A stretch of 64,000 nt of DNA from Aquisphaera giovannonii (GCF_008087625.1 NZ_CP042997.1:5642001-5706000), one strand, 5' to 3'; shown: positions 28,754-38,859, numbered from the stretch's first letter. Notes: generated by a model from the letters alone, not told the origin. Made by a program: numbers and translations.

Positions 28754-29677
28754 TCAGCCGTGGATCGCCCGGAGGTAGCGCTCGGCCGACCGGCGGACGA
28801 CCTCCTTGCCGCGGGCGGGGACGATGCCCTTGCCGCGGACGAAGAAGGCGCCGTAGATCCGATCGTATTGCAGGGGCTCCAGGCACTCCATCACGTGCCG
28901 GATGGTGGGAGCGTTGAGCGGGATGTAGTTGGGGTAGCTCCACATGAAGCTGACCTGCTTCGGGTCCATGCAGATCTGCGGCTGGTCCCCGGCCATCAGG
29001 GCCCCCCGCCCGCCGGCGCCGGCGGGCCAGAGCAGGACCTGGTAGCCCTCGAAGTGGCCGCCGGTGCGGACCAGGGGCAGGCCGCCGAGCAGCGTCTGGC
29101 GCTCGCCCTTCCAGAAGCGGACGCACGGATCCGGGCGCATGACCCAGGGACGCTCCGCCTCGTGGATGTGGATCGGGGCGTTGCCGAAGGCGCGGCTCCA
29201 CTCGATCATCGACGTGTAGTAGTGCGGGTGGGAGATCGCGATCTCGGCGATCCCGCCCAGCTCCTTGATCTTCGCGATCGTCGGGTCGTCGATCAGGCCG
29301 ACGCAGTCCCAGAGGAGGTTGCCCCCGGGCGTCTGGATCAGGAAGGCCCGCTGGCCGATGCCGAGCTTCGGCTCAACGTTGATCGAGTAGAGGCCGTCCT
29401 CCTCCCTCTTGATCGTGTTCTTGTGCGTCCTGCGGAGCCGCTCGAGCGTCGTCCACTCCTGGCCGTCCGGGCCGACGTACTGGCGCTCGTCCTCGCAGAT
29501 CGGGCAGCGATCCGGCGGGCCCGCCGACTCCGGGAACTGCGTGGCGCACGTGACGCACAGGTAGGCCGCCTTCTCGCTCATCGTCCCCCCCGCCTCGATG
29601 GCCGTCAGGCCGGTCAGCGCGGCCGCGGCGGCGGAGCCGTCGCGCAGGAATTTCCTCCGGGAAGCGTTCTCTCGCAT
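28754..29677 (-). CDS. Exported metallo-beta-lactamase-fold protein with rubredoxin-like zinc knuckle
   Basis: 307 residues. A twin-arginine-like signal (SRRKFLRDGSAAAAALTGL) is followed by a CVTC...CPIC zinc or iron knuckle (about 41-65) and a metallo-beta-lactamase-fold domain. The canonical HxHxDH is changed to HPHYYTSM (about 155-162), so the active site is atypical; other histidines (HIHEAERPW, RTGGHFEGY) remain. ATG 29677 includes the signal; an internal ATG at MSEKAAYLCVT would give a cytoplasmic form. The family is common in bacteria as an uncharacterised MBL-fold hydrolase. It may be co-transcribed with the SGNH-like gene upstream (80 bp gap). Confidence 0.85.
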   Translation of the reverse strand: MRENASRRKFLRDGSAAAAALTGLTAIEAGGTMSEKAAYLCVTCATQFPESAGPPDRCPICEDERQYVGPDGQEWTTLERLRRTHKNTIKREEDGLYSINVEPKLGIGQRAFLIQTPGGNLLWDCVGLIDDPTIAKIKELGGIAEIAISHPHYYTSMIEWSRAFGNAPIHIHEAERPWVMRPDPCVRFWKGERQTLLGGLPLVRTGGHFEGYQVLLWPAGAGGRGALMAGDQPQICMDPKQVSFMWSYPNYIPLNAPTIRHVMECLEPLQYDRIYGAFFVRGKGIVPARGKEVVRRSAERYLRAIHG

Positions 29678-29757
29678 GATGCCTCGCAATTCGGTTGCCG
29701 GTCCTTCGCCGAGCTCCTCGACCCATCCGCGATCGTAACCGGAACGGCGCCCGGCCG

Positions 29758-31122
29758 TCACCGTTTCTCCCCGTCGGATCGGGCGAGGCCGCCCCCGGCC
29801 CCGGTGCCCGAGGCCTTCCACGCCTCGTGGATGCGGCGGGCGATGGTGGCGTAGCCGGCGGGGTTGGGGTGGGTGTCGTAGGCCCAGTACTGGGGGCCCT
29901 CGGCGGCCTCGGCGGCCTCCAGGGCGGCGGTGGCGTCGGCCAGCGGCAGGCCCAGGTCGCGGCAGACCTCGGCCAGGTGGCGGGGCTGGCTGCGGTACTT
30001 CGGGTCGACCGGGAGGGCCTCGGCGGTCGCCCGGTCCATCCCGAGGGCGACGAGCGCCGGCACGTAGCGGGGGTGGACCACGCCGAGGAACGGCGTGTAG
30101 GCGACCGTCATCCGCGCGCCGGCGGAGCGGCAGACCTCGCGCATCTTCTCGAGGAAGGGCCTCGGCGAGCCCCCCCCGGCGGCGAAGTCGTGGGAGAGCC
30201 AGCGGGGCATGTCGGCGGACTGGAAGATGAGCCAGGGGTTGAGGCGGCCGGCCTTCATGTCCTCGCACAGGTCCTCCCGCAGCTCGGGGGGCCGCGGCTT
30301 GCCGCTCGACCAGGGATTCGTGGAGTCCGGGACGGGGGCGAAGAAGTCGATCGGCGGGTGGAACCAGCGGCGGTGGATCGGCCTGTCGAGGATCACCCGG
30401 TCCAGCAGCTCGGCGAGCCGCGGCCGCGGCCAGCCCGGCGCGGGGCGAGGGAATCGCCGGGGCGGCACGCCCAGGCACCTGGTGTCGTCGTACGGCATGT
30501 CGTTGGGATAGAGGGCGACCACGACGTCGGTCGGGCGCAGCAGCGGGACGGCCTCGCTGACGACGGCCCACAGGTGGGGCAGGCTGGCGGCGATCGCGCC
30601 GAGGTTGATCACCTCGGCGTCGGTCCCTTCGCCCGCAAGCAGCCGCGACCAGGCCGCCGGGATCGTCTCCGCGTCGCCGGCCCCCTCGCCCTCGATGACG
30701 CTGTCCCCGATCACGAGGATCCGCCTCCGCCCCGGGGCCGGGTCGATGGCGAAGTCCGGGGTGCGGAACCCGCGGAGGTTCAGGGAATGGACCTTCACGA
30801 ACCCGTCCGGCCGGCTCGCGACCCGCAGCCGCTCGTACACGAGCCCGTGGGCCAGCGCCTTGCCGAGGTTCGGGTGCGACTGCGCCATCTGCTGGTAGTG
30901 GATGCGGTTGAACGCCGGCACGTCCGGGATCGGGAACATCGCGCGGAAGAGGGCCTCCTGGCCGACGAGCACGGCCAGCAGCGTGGCCAGGCGGAAGAGC
31001 CATCGCCGGCGGCGTCGCGCCCGGGTGCCCGCCGGCCGCGATCGATCTCCCGCCGCCTCGGCCTCGGCCGCGGCCGCGCTCGCGGCGGGGGGCTCCATCG
31101 GCCCGGCATCGTCGGTCGTCAT
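29758..31122 (-). CDS. SGNH/GDSL-like membrane-anchored hydrolase
   Basis: 454 residues. A long Ala/Arg-rich cytoplasmic arm and one membrane helix (LFRLATLLAVLVGQEALF, about 42-59) precede an exported SGNH-hydrolase-like domain: block I ILVIGDSVIEGEG with the nucleophilic Ser, an Asn-containing ALYPNDMPYDD loop, and the closing DTHPNPAGYATIA with the Asp-x-x-His catalytic pair. Such proteins act on acyl or acetyl esters, for example polysaccharide O-acetylation (AlgJ/AlgX-like). The start ATG 31122 follows GAGAGG. No polysaccharide genes adjoin, so the substrate is unknown. Confidence 0.82.
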   Translation of the reverse strand: MTTDDAGPMEPPAASAAAAEAEAAGDRSRPAGTRARRRRRWLFRLATLLAVLVGQEALFRAMFPIPDVPAFNRIHYQQMAQSHPNLGKALAHGLVYERLRVASRPDGFVKVHSLNLRGFRTPDFAIDPAPGRRRILVIGDSVIEGEGAGDAETIPAAWSRLLAGEGTDAEVINLGAIAASLPHLWAVVSEAVPLLRPTDVVVALYPNDMPYDDTRCLGVPPRRFPRPAPGWPRPRLAELLDRVILDRPIHRRWFHPPIDFFAPVPDSTNPWSSGKPRPPELREDLCEDMKAGRLNPWLIFQSADMPRWLSHDFAAGGGSPRPFLEKMREVCRSAGARMTVAYTPFLGVVHPRYVPALVALGMDRATAEALPVDPKYRSQPRHLAEVCRDLGLPLADATAALEAAEAAEGPQYWAYDTHPNPAGYATIARRIHEAWKASGTGAGGGLARSDGEKR

Positions 31123-31310
31123 CGGTGGGACCTCTCGCGGCCCGGGGCCCGTCGGCGCGGCATGACCCGGGCGGCCCGCCGCCCACGTCCCCGGATGCGC
31201 CACGCCCCGGCCCGGTCCCCTACACACTACCCGGCGGCGGGGTCGAAGGGCACGGCCCGGCGGATGCACCCGGACGGCCGAGGGCCGCGCCGGCGCCCCC
31301 TGTCGCCCCG

Positions 31311-34307
31311 TCACGCCCGGCCGGCGTGGACCGCGTCGAGCGACTCGAGGTACCGGGCCGCCTCGCCCTCGAGGCGACTCCACAGCTCGGGGAGCGGCCG
31401 GTAGGCCTCCCGGATCGAGTCGAGCTCCCCCCGCCTGGCCAGCGTCTCGAGCCCCCGGCAGGCCTCCGACAGGTCCGCCGCCCCCACGGCCATGAAGGAT
31501 CCCTTCAGGTGGTGGGACCCGCGGGCGACCTCCTGCGGGGCGCCGCCGACGATGCCCGCCTCCAGCCGCCGGAGTTGCGCCGGCACGTCCTCGAGCATCA
31601 GCCCGATGACCTCCCGGATCAGCTCCGGGTCGTCGCCGCAGGATTCCCCGACCGCCTCCACCGAGAAGGATCGGTACGGGGCGCCGTCCCGGTCGGCCCC
31701 GGCCGCCGCCGCCGGGGGCTCCTCGTCCCGCCCGCCCCAGGCGAGGAGGGCGTCGCGGAGCGGCCCGAGGCGGATCGGCTTGGAGAGGTAGCCGTCCATG
31801 CCGCCCTCCAGGCAATGCTCCCTGTCCCCCTGCATCGCGTGCGCCGTGAGGGCGATGATCGGCAGGTGCCGGCCGGAGACCCGCTCGCGCCCGCGGATGG
31901 CGGCCGTGGCGGCCAGGCCGTCCATCTCGGGCATCTGGATGTCCATCAGGGCCACGTCGTAGCGGCCGTTCTCGCTGGCCTCGACCGCCTCGCGGCCGTT
32001 GCCGACGGCGTGCACCTTGCAGCCGAGCCTGTCGAGCATGGCGCTGACCACCCGGCGGTTGACCTCGTTGTCCTCGGCCAGGAGGATGCGGAGGGCGGCG
32101 GTGCGCCGCGACGGCTCGGGGGCCGGCGGCTGGCAGGGCCGGTGGGGGGCGTGGCCGCGGCCCGCGTCCTCCGACTCGCCCCTGGCCCTGCGCAGGGGCA
32201 GGTCGAACCGGAAGAGGCTGCCCTCGCCGGGCCGGCTCTCCAGGCCGATCGCGCCGCCCATCAGCTCCACGAGGCTCCGGCAGATGGCCAGGCCCAGGCC
32301 CGTGCCGCCGTACTTGCGGCTGGCCCCGCCCTCGACCTGCGTGAAGCTGTCGAAGATGTCCCGGTGGCGGTCCTCGGGGATCCCGATGCCGGTGTCGCGC
32401 ACCAGGAGCCTCACCCCGGCCAGGTCGCCCGCGTCGGAGAGGGCCTCCGCCTCCAGCGAGATGGAGCCCCGCTCCGTGAACTTGACGGCGTTGCCGGCCA
32501 GGTTGGTGAGCACCTGGCGGATCCGGACGGAGTCGCCCACGAGCCGTCCGGGGACATCCGGGGCGACCCGGCAGCGCAGCTCCAGCCCCTTCCGGCGGGC
32601 GCGCGGGGCGAGCAGGCGGACCACCTCCTCCATCAGCGAGCGGAGGTCCAGGCCCGCCTCCTCGATCGTCAGCTTGCCGGCCTCGATCTTGGACAGGTCC
32701 AGGATGTCGTCGATGATCGTCAGCAGGGCCTCGCCGCTGGAGCGGATGGTCTGCGCGTAGGATCGCTGCACGTCGTCCATCGGGGTGTCCAGGAGCAGCT
32801 CGGCCATGCCGACTACGCCGTTCATGGGGGTGCGGATCTCGTGGCTCATGTTCGCCAGGAAGTCCCCCTTGGCCCGGGTGGCCGCCATGGCCTCGTCCCG
32901 GGCGACGGCCAGGGCGGCCAGGGTCGCCTCCCGCTCGCGGTCGGCCCGCTTCTTCTCGGTGATGTCGTGGGCGGCGGAGTAGATCAGGCCCCGCTGGACG
33001 TCGACGACGGAGCTCCAGCTCAGGTCCCGGTACGAGCCGTCGCGCGCGCGGCACCGATTCTCGAAGCCCAGCATCGGCTCGCCGGCGGCCACCCTGTCGA
33101 ACTGCTCGCGGGTCTTCTCGGCGTCGTCGGGGTGGACGAGGTCGAGGAAGGGCGACGCCAGCAGCTCCGCCGTCGAGTGGCCGAGCGTCGCCTGCCAGGC
33201 CGGGTTCACCATCCGGAAATAGCCGTCGGTCCCCGCGACGCAGAGGAGGTCCAGGGAGACGCGGAAGAACTTCCCGCGCTCGTCCTCGGCCTGCTTGCGC
33301 GACGTGATGTCCTCGATCTGGGAGACGATGTGCAGCGGCCTGCCCTGGGCGTCCCTCACGAGCGAGCTCCTCAGGACGACCCAGACGACGCTCCCGTCCT
33401 TGCGGATGTATCGCTTCTCCGCCTGGAAGGAGGAGATCCCGCCGGCGAGCAGGCTGCGCATGCTCAGGAGGTCCGTGTAGAGGTCGTCGGGATGCGTGAC
33501 GTCCCGGTACGTCATGCCGCGCAGCTCGGCGTCGGTGTAGCCGAGGAACTGGCAGAACGCGCGATTCACCATCAGCCAGCGGCCCTCCGGCGACAGGATC
33601 GCCATGCCGATGGCCGCGGCGTCGAACGCGCCGCGGAATTGCACCTCGCTCCGCCGCAGCCGCCGCTCCGCCTCGCGTCGGGCCCTCGCCTGGCGGAGGA
33701 TCAGGAAGGCCGCCGTCAGGATCCCGAGGTTCGCGACGGTCCCGCAGATCGTCAGGGCGCCGAGGATCCTCTCGCTGGCGGTCTCCGCGGCGGCGTGCCG
33801 CCCCAGCCGCTCGGTGCCGAGGGCCACCATGTCGGCGATCCGCCGGCGGATCTCGTCCGTGAGCGCCTTGCCCCGGGAGGTCGCGACCATGGCGCGCGCG
33901 GTCTCGAACCCGGCGTCGCGGCGGGCCTCGACGGTCGCCCGGGCCACCTCCAGCAGGTCGTCCACCACGGGCCGCAATCCCGCCAGCCGCGGCCGCATCT
34001 CCGGGTCATCCTCCGACGACCGGCGCAACTCCTCGAACAGCGAGCCGATCCGCGGCAGCGCCCGCTCGTAGGGCTCCAGGAAGGAGACCTCGCCCGTGAC
34101 GACGTAGCCCCGCTTGCCGGTCTCCACGTCGACGATCAGGTTCAGGAAGTCGGAGAAGCGGCGGAGCGAGGCCAGGGCCCCCCCGGTGCGCTTCGCCTCC
34201 CGGGACGCCCCCGCGACGCCCCGATACCCGAAGACGCCGAGCGCCAGGGAGATGCCCCCGACCACGAGGAATGGGGCGGCCACCTTCCACGCCAGGGGCG
34301 ATTTCAT
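31311..34307 (-). CDS. Hybrid sensor histidine kinase (CHASE3-PAS-PAS-HisKA-HATPase-REC-Hpt)
   Basis: 998 residues. Two membrane helices (about 9-29 and 183-204) flank a CHASE3-like sensor with the signature [12 protein letters not shown]. Two PAS domains follow (about 219-340 and 346-455). The phosphorelay core is HisKA with His489 in [13 protein letters not shown], HATPase with NLAGNAVKF and DTGIGIPED plus GGTGLGLAI, a receiver with Asp789 in [11 protein letters not shown], and a C-terminal Hpt with His932 in SHHLKGSF. The complete His-Asp-His chain suggests the final phosphate goes to a separate receiver, and the overlapping downstream... on this strand upstream gene encodes exactly such a stand-alone receiver. 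The start overlaps that gene's stop as ATGA (34304-34307). Confidence 0.95.
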   Translation of the reverse strand: MKSPLAWKVAAPFLVVGGISLALGVFGYRGVAGASREAKRTGGALASLRRFSDFLNLIVDVETGKRGYVVTGEVSFLEPYERALPRIGSLFEELRRSSEDDPEMRPRLAGLRPVVDDLLEVARATVEARRDAGFETARAMVATSRGKALTDEIRRRIADMVALGTERLGRHAAAETASERILGALTICGTVANLGILTAAFLILRQARARREAERRLRRSEVQFRGAFDAAAIGMAILSPEGRWLMVNRAFCQFLGYTDAELRGMTYRDVTHPDDLYTDLLSMRSLLAGGISSFQAEKRYIRKDGSVVWVVLRSSLVRDAQGRPLHIVSQIEDITSRKQAEDERGKFFRVSLDLLCVAGTDGYFRMVNPAWQATLGHSTAELLASPFLDLVHPDDAEKTREQFDRVAAGEPMLGFENRCRARDGSYRDLSWSSVVDVQRGLIYSAAHDITEKKRADREREATLAALAVARDEAMAATRAKGDFLANMSHEIRTPMNGVVGMAELLLDTPMDDVQRSYAQTIRSSGEALLTIIDDILDLSKIEAGKLTIEEAGLDLRSLMEEVVRLLAPRARRKGLELRCRVAPDVPGRLVGDSVRIRQVLTNLAGNAVKFTERGSISLEAEALSDAGDLAGVRLLVRDTGIGIPEDRHRDIFDSFTQVEGGASRKYGGTGLGLAICRSLVELMGGAIGLESRPGEGSLFRFDLPLRRARGESEDAGRGHAPHRPCQPPAPEPSRRTAALRILLAEDNEVNRRVVSAMLDRLGCKVHAVGNGREAVEASENGRYDVALMDIQMPEMDGLAATAAIRGRERVSGRHLPIIALTAHAMQGDREHCLEGGMDGYLSKPIRLGPLRDALLAWGGRDEEPPAAAAGADRDGAPYRSFSVEAVGESCGDDPELIREVIGLMLEDVPAQLRRLEAGIVGGAPQEVARGSHHLKGSFMAVGAADLSEACRGLETLARRGELDSIREAYRPLPELWSRLEGEAARYLESLDAVHAGRA

Positions 34308-34792
34308 GATTGCCCCCTGTGGCGGAATTCCACCCGGCCCCCGCCCGCCCCCCTGCCTTCCCCGTCCGGGGATCGGCGGGGCTCCAGGGCCCGCTCGAAG
34401 TCGGACCGTCGGACGGGCTTAACTAGAAAATCGTCCATCCCGCACTTCTCGTAGGCCTCGCTGTCCCTCGCCTCCGCGGAAATCCCGAGGATCCGCGGGC
34501 GGGGCGACTCGTCATGCCGGAGTCGCAGCTCGGATGCGGCCTCGAACCCGCCCAGCTCGGGCATCTCGACGTCCAGGATGATGACCTGGAAGCTGAGCCG
34601 GGAGGCCGCGTCGACCGCCTCCCGCCCGTTCCTGACGGGGGTAACCGTATGGCCCAGGCTCTGGAGCAGGCCCCGCATGGCCACCCGGAGCATCTCGTTG
34701 TCATCCGCCAGCAGGATGTGTAGCGGCCGGTGCCGCCCCTCGGGCGGCTCGCACAGAGAAGAAAGCACCGTCGCTTCTCCTGTATCGCGCAT
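34304..34792 (-). CDS. Stand-alone response regulator receiver protein
   Basis: 162 residues, a single receiver domain without a DNA-binding output. Acidic pocket in LLADDNEML, phospho-acceptor Asp in VIILDVEMPELGG, and conserved Lys in DFLVKPV. The start is either ATG 34792 or GTG 34768; AGGAG lies 8 nt before the GTG, while the ATG follows only a weak AGG. It overlaps the hybrid kinase gene by 4 nt and is the first gene of the pair, so it probably receives phosphate from the kinase's Hpt domain. The extended C-terminal tail is Gly/Arg-rich. Confidence 0.92.
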   Translation of the reverse strand: MRDTGEATVLSSLCEPPEGRHRPLHILLADDNEMLRVAMRGLLQSLGHTVTPVRNGREAVDAASRLSFQVIILDVEMPELGGFEAASELRLRHDESPRPRILGISAEARDSEAYEKCGMDDFLVKPVRRSDFERALEPRRSPDGEGRGAGGGRVEFRHRGQS

Positions 34793-34822
34793 TTTTTACC
34801 TAACCTACGCGGTTGGCTTATA

Positions 34823-34851
34823 AATTTAGCATGCACTCCCAAGGATAGCAA
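34823..34851 (-). promoter_or_regulatory. Candidate promoter of the response regulator/kinase operon
   Basis: On the minus strand, TTGCTA (34851-34846), a 17-nt spacer and TAAATT (34828-34823) form a plausible -35/-10 pair ending about 30 bp before the response-regulator start. The region is conspicuously AT-rich for this genome. An inverted pair CCAAG/CTTGG surrounds the -35 box. Confidence 0.5.
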
Positions 34852-35100
34852 CTTGCTTGGAAGCTTTTTTATGCAGAGTCAGGCGATGCAGCGGCCGCGC
34901 TGGGCCATACCTGTCCGCGGCGGATCATGGACGGAGACTTGGGAAGAGGCGACGACCCTCCGGAGGCCGCGGCCAGCGGGGAGGACGCGGCCCGGGATGC
35001 CGGCGCGGCGAGGTCGGGCGGCCCGCCCTGGTGCGACCGCCATGGCGGGGATATGATTCTAATATTGAACTATTTGACTTCGGAACAGGGCGGGCCTACC

Positions 35101-35547
35101 ATGTCGCCGAGCGAGAAGGAAGGCCCGCGGGATGCCTCGGGCACCCTGGCAAATCTCTGGCGCCTGATGCAGTCGATCCTGGACGAGGCGGCGCCGGTGC
35201 TGGAGGCCCAGGGGCTCTCGCCCAAGGCGTTCTTCGTGCTGGAGGCGGTCGGGGAGCACCCGTTCCCGGCCGAGCTCGCGCGGCGGATGCACCTGCCGCC
35301 GCCGACGGTGACGTACCTGGTCAAGCAGCTCGAGGCCGGGGGGTTCCTGGAGCGGCGGGCGGAGGCTGGCGACCTGCGGAAGTTCCGCCTGGCCCTCACC
35401 GCGGCCGGCGAGGCCGCCCTGGGCAGGGGCGGCGCGGCGCTCGGGGAGGCCTTCGCCGGGCGCCTGGGCCGCCTGTCGCCCGGCGAGGCGGCCGCGTTCG
35501 ACCGCGTCGTGGGCCGCCTCGCGGCGCCCCGCGACGACGGGGCGTGA
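35101..35547 (+). CDS. MarR-family transcriptional regulator
   Basis: 148 residues. Winged helix: FPAELARRMHLPPPTVTYLVKQLEAGGFLERR is the helix-turn-helix region (split here as FPAELARRMHLPPPTV and TYLVKQLEAGG), and the wing is AEAGDLRKFRLALT. It lies 35 bp before an aldo/keto reductase gene on the same strand, so it probably regulated that gene. The frame is open from 34927, but ATG 35101 gives the usual MarR N-terminus; an AT-rich, promoter-like stretch with TAATAT (35060-35065) is just upstream. It is not closely similar to the MarR protein at 27746, and the GTCAAC operator is not seen here. Confidence 0.88.
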   Translation: MSPSEKEGPRDASGTLANLWRLMQSILDEAAPVLEAQGLSPKAFFVLEAVGEHPFPAELARRMHLPPPTVTYLVKQLEAGGFLERRAEAGDLRKFRLALTAAGEAALGRGGAALGEAFAGRLGRLSPGEAAAFDRVVGRLAAPRDDGA

Positions 35548-35582
35548 CGGGTCCAGACACGGCTCAAGTAGGGAGATCGACG

Positions 35583-36617
35583 ATGCGATACCGGCTGCTC
35601 GGCGGGTCCGGTCTGCGGGTCTCGGAGCTCTGCCTGGGGACGATGACCTTCGGCGAGGACTGGGGCTGGGGCTCCTCGAAGGACGAGAGCCGCCGGGTGC
35701 TGGACGCCTTCCTCGAGGCCGGCGGCAACTTCATCGACACAGCCAACGTCTACACCAACGGCACCAGCGAGTCCCTCCTGGGCGAGTTCCTCGAGGGCCG
35801 CCGCGACGGCGTCGTCCTGGCGACGAAGTACACCAACACCATGCCCGGGCCCGACCCCAACGCCGGGGGCAACCAGCGCAAGAACATGATGCGGTCGGTC
35901 GAGGCGAGCCTGAGGCGGCTGAAGACCGACTACATCGACCTCTACTGGCTGCACATCTGGGACCGCATCACGCCGCTCGAGGAGGTGATGCGGGGCTTCG
36001 ACGACCTGGTGCGGCAGGGCAAGATCCTCCACGCCGGCGTCTCCGACATGGCAGCCTGGGCGGTCGCCCGGGCCAACACGCTGGCGGAGCTCCGCGGCTG
36101 GTCGCCGTTCGTCGCCCTCCAGATCGAATACAGCCTCGCCGAGCGCACGGTCGAGCGCGAGCTGCTGCCGATGGCCGAGGCCCTCGGCCTGGGCGTGACC
36201 GCCTGGTCGCCCCTGGCCGGCGGGCTCCTGACCGGCAAGTACGCCGGCGGCAAGGCGGAGGCCGAGGCCCGGATGAACTCCGAGATGATGAAGTCCTTCG
36301 CTTAGCCCCGCGAGCGCCTGGAGGCGACCGTCGCCGAGGTCCTCTCGGTCTCCAAGGAGGTCGGCCGGTCCCCCGCCCAGGTCGCGCTCGCCTGGCTACG
36401 GCAGCGCCCCGTGCCGGTGATCCCGATCGTCGGCGCCCGCCGGCTCGACCAGTTCAAGGACAACCTGGCCTGCCTCGACCTGAGGCTCGACGCCCCGCAG
36501 TTCGATCGCCTCGAGGCAGCGAGCCGCGTCCCTCTCGGGTTCCCGCACGACTTCTACGCCAACGGGATGGTCAACGGGCTGGTCTACGGCGGCCTGCGGG
36601 ATCGGATCGACGCGTGA
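35583..36617 (+). pseudogene. Aldo/keto reductase interrupted by an in-frame TAG
   Basis: The frame encodes a typical 344-residue aldo/keto reductase: N-terminal LGTMTFGEDWGWG, catalytic Asp/Tyr in FIDTANVY, Lys in LATKYT, His in YWLHIWD, then VTAWSPLAGGLLTGKY, and the C-terminal NADPH-binding QVALAWLRQRPVPVIPIVGA. A TAG stop at 36303-36305 (after MMKSFA) splits it after residue 240, and the same frame continues without loss to 36617. One base change (TAG from TCG, Ser) would repair it. The N-terminal fragment lacks the cofactor-binding end and is probably inactive. AGGGAG lies 8 nt before ATG 35583. Possible readings: recent pseudogene, stop readthrough, or a sequencing error. Confidence 0.9.
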
Positions 36618-36683
36618 GCCGGGGGGCGTCGGCCGCCACCCGCGGGGGAGGCGGCCCTCGCCCGACCATGGGAGCCTTCGCCC

Positions 36684-37352
36684 ATGAAGCGAGTCCTCCT
36701 CTCCTGGAGCTCCGGCAAGGACAGCGCCTGGGCGCTGCACGCCCTCCGGCGGCGGCCGGACGTCGAGCTCGTCGGCCTCCTGACGACGTTCAACGAGGCG
36801 GCCGGTCGGGTCGCGATGCACGCCGTGAGGAGGGCCCTCGTCGAGGCCCAGGCGGAGGCGGCGGGCCTGCCGCTGACGGCCGTGATGCTGCCGCAGCCGT
36901 GCACCAACGAGGCCTACGAACGGCGCATGAAGGACGCGATCGCCGCGGCGAGGTCCGAGGGCGTCACGCACATGGCCTTCGGCGACCTCTTCCTGGAGGA
37001 CATCCGCGCGTACCGCGTCCGGCTGCTGGACGGCTCCGGGGTCGGGCCCCTCTTCCCGATCTGGACGAGCCGCGAGGAGACGCCCGCCCTGGCCGCGGCG
37101 ATGCTGGCCGCCGGCATCGAGGCCGTCCTGACCTGCGTGGACTCGAGGCAGCTCGACCCGGGGTTCGTCGGCCGGCCCTTCGACGCGGCCCTCCTGGCCG
37201 ACCTGCCCGAGGGCGTCGACCCGTGCGGCGAGCGCGGGGAGTTCCACACGTTCTGCCGCCGCTGCCCGGCGTTCTCGACCGAGATCGCCGTGACCCCGGG
37301 CGAGGTCGTCGTGCGCGACGGCTTCCACTTCGCGGACCTGGTCCCGGCCTGA
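36684..37352 (+). CDS. PP-loop ATP-binding protein, diphthine-ammonia ligase-like
   Basis: 222-residue member of the adenine nucleotide alpha hydrolase superfamily (COG2102/TIGR00290-like). The PP-loop SSGKDSAWAL (about 9-18) sits at the N-terminus, followed by VGLLTTFNEAAGR and the family block FGDLFLEDIRAYR. In archaea and eukaryotes relatives form the amide of diphthamide; in bacteria, which lack diphthamide, the role is unknown and may be an amidation or tRNA/nucleotide modification. A Cys cluster near the C-terminus (CGERGEFHTFCRRCPAF) could bind metal. GGGAG lies 9 nt before the ATG. Confidence 0.9.
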   Translation: MKRVLLSWSSGKDSAWALHALRRRPDVELVGLLTTFNEAAGRVAMHAVRRALVEAQAEAAGLPLTAVMLPQPCTNEAYERRMKDAIAAARSEGVTHMAFGDLFLEDIRAYRVRLLDGSGVGPLFPIWTSREETPALAAAMLAAGIEAVLTCVDSRQLDPGFVGRPFDAALLADLPEGVDPCGERGEFHTFCRRCPAFSTEIAVTPGEVVVRDGFHFADLVPA

Positions 37353-37433
37353 GTGACTGTCCCACGAGTCCTATACCCCGGGCAGCGTCTCGTCGCGACC
37401 AGCCTCCGGCAAGGGGAGGGTCCGGATCCGCTT

Positions 37434-37528
37434 CCCCCCTTACGAAGGGGGGATACAGGGGGGTGATTTCGATCGCCTCGGCCCGGAGCAAGAGACCCCC
37501 TCTGGCTCGCCCTTCGTAAGGGGGAGGA
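37434..37528. repeat. Pair of type B palindromic GC repeats
   Basis: Left copy core CCCCCCTTACGAAGGGGGG (37434-37452) followed by ATACAGGGGGGTGATTTCG; right copy, inverted, about 37494-37528 (CGCCCTTCGTAAGGGGGAGG). The left copy is almost identical over more than 40 nt to the copy at 52984-53030. It lies in the gap between the PP-loop gene and the prepilin gene. Confidence 0.8.
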
Positions 37529-37734
37529 CCGGGATGGGCTCGCCTTCTTGAGGGGGATTGCAGGAAGCGTTGCTGATGGGACAGACCCTGAGCGGGATCG
37601 GCCGCCGGGGATCGCGTCGGGCCGGGCCGGGCGGGCCCCTCGGACGTCGCGAGGAGGGCCCGCCTCCATGCCCCGCCGGGCCGCGATGCCGCGAACGGGC
37701 CCGGCGGGAATGATTATGCATGCTCGGAATCCTG

Positions 37735-37743
37735 TGCTATGCT
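37735..37743 (+). promoter_or_regulatory. Candidate extended -10 promoter of the prepilin gene
   Basis: TGCTATGCT matches an extended -10 (TGnTATAAT) and would start transcription near 37750. If real, the ATG at 37720 cannot be the prepilin start, favouring the GTG at 37822. Confidence 0.3.
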
Positions 37744-37821
37744 CGCTTCCCGGGTCGGGTCGGACCTCGGGGACGACACCCCGCCGCGAAATCGTGGCGC
37801 GGGCTCGCCGGCGATCACGGC

Positions 37822-38859
37822 GTGGAGGGACTCATCAATCGCGTCCGCAGGCGCGGGTTCACCCTGATCGAGCTCCTGGTGGTGATCGCGATCATCGCCG
37901 TGCTGATGGCCCTGCTGCTGCCCGCCGTGCAGTCGGTGCGCGAGGCGGCGCGGCGGATCCAGTGCGTCAACAACCTCAAGCAGATCGGCCTGGCCGTCCA
38001 CAACTATCACGAGGCGCTCGGCTCCTTCCCGCCCGGCCAGCTCCTGTACATGAACTGGCAGGACCTGTCCGCCCATATCTTCCTGCTCCCGTTCATGGAG
38101 CAGCAGCCGCTGTACAACGCCTTCAACCTCGCCGACGTCTACCCGCTCACCGGGCTGGGGCCCGTGCTGCCCTACTACGAGCCGAACACGACCGCGGCCC
38201 GCACGCAGGTCGCCGGCCTCCTCTGCCCGTCGGAGGTCAACCGGCTCACCAACCCCGAGGCGCACGCGAATTACTGCGGCAACAGCGGATCGACGCCCGA
38301 ATCCCCCGACGTGATCACGTGGGCCAACGGCCCCTTCGTCGCGGCCCGGCCGGCCGACTACCGCGGCTGCCGGGTCTTCCGGTTCGCGAACGTCCGGGAC
38401 GGCCTGAGCACGACCGCCTGCTTCAGCGAGAAGGCGCTGGGGATCGGCATGATGAACCAGTACGACCCGATGGCGCCGAGCACGGCGATCCTCCAGGTCG
38501 GGGGCCCGGGAGATCTCGGGGACACGGCCGCCTATTACCAGATGTGCCGATCCGCCGATCCGAACACGGCGCCGCTGGTCCCCAACGCCCTGGCGGCCGG
38601 CATGTACTGGATGTTCGGCTACCTCTCCGAGACCCGGTACACCCACATCATGACCCCGAACCTCCAGAACTGCGAGGTGGGCGGCCCCTGGGACGGCGAG
38701 CGCGGGGCCACCACGGCCAGCAGCCGGCATCCCGGCGCGGTCAACGTGCTGATGTGCGACGGCTCGGTGGTGGGGGTCAAGAACTCGATCGCACCGGCCA
38801 CGTGGTGGGCGCTGGGGACGATGGCGGGGGGCGAGGTCATCTCCGCGAACTCCTACTGA
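37822..38859 (+). CDS. DUF1559 prepilin-like protein
   Basis: 345 residues from GTG 37822. A short basic leader ([12 protein letters not shown]) is followed by the type IV prepilin-like cleavage and helix [20 protein letters not shown], then [20 protein letters not shown] and a long periplasmic or surface part with the DUF1559 features [36 protein letters not shown], and the closing [21 protein letters not shown]. Planctomycetes carry dozens of these; they are exported by a type II/IV-like assembly system. The frame stays open to ATG 37720, but that would give a 46-residue leader. A lipoprotein gene follows, the usual partner arrangement in this phylum. Confidence 0.9.
   Translation: MEGLINRVRRRGFTLIELLVVIAIIAVLMALLLPAVQSVREAARRIQCVNNLKQIGLAVHNYHEALGSFPPGQLLYMNWQDLSAHIFLLPFMEQQPLYNAFNLADVYPLTGLGPVLPYYEPNTTAARTQVAGLLCPSEVNRLTNPEAHANYCGNSGSTPESPDVITWANGPFVAARPADYRGCRVFRFANVRDGLSTTACFSEKALGIGMMNQYDPMAPSTAILQVGGPGDLGDTAAYYQMCRSADPNTAPLVPNALAAGMYWMFGYLSETRYTHIMTPNLQNCEVGGPWDGERGATTASSRHPGAVNVLMCDGSVVGVKNSIAPATWWALGTMAGGEVISANSY

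Noticed and set aside
34858-34875. T-rich stretch GGAAGCTTTTTTATG as a terminator
   Set aside because: No plus-strand gene ends upstream, and the possible stem (CCAAG/CTTGG) is short. It fits better as part of the AT-rich promoter region of the minus-strand operon.
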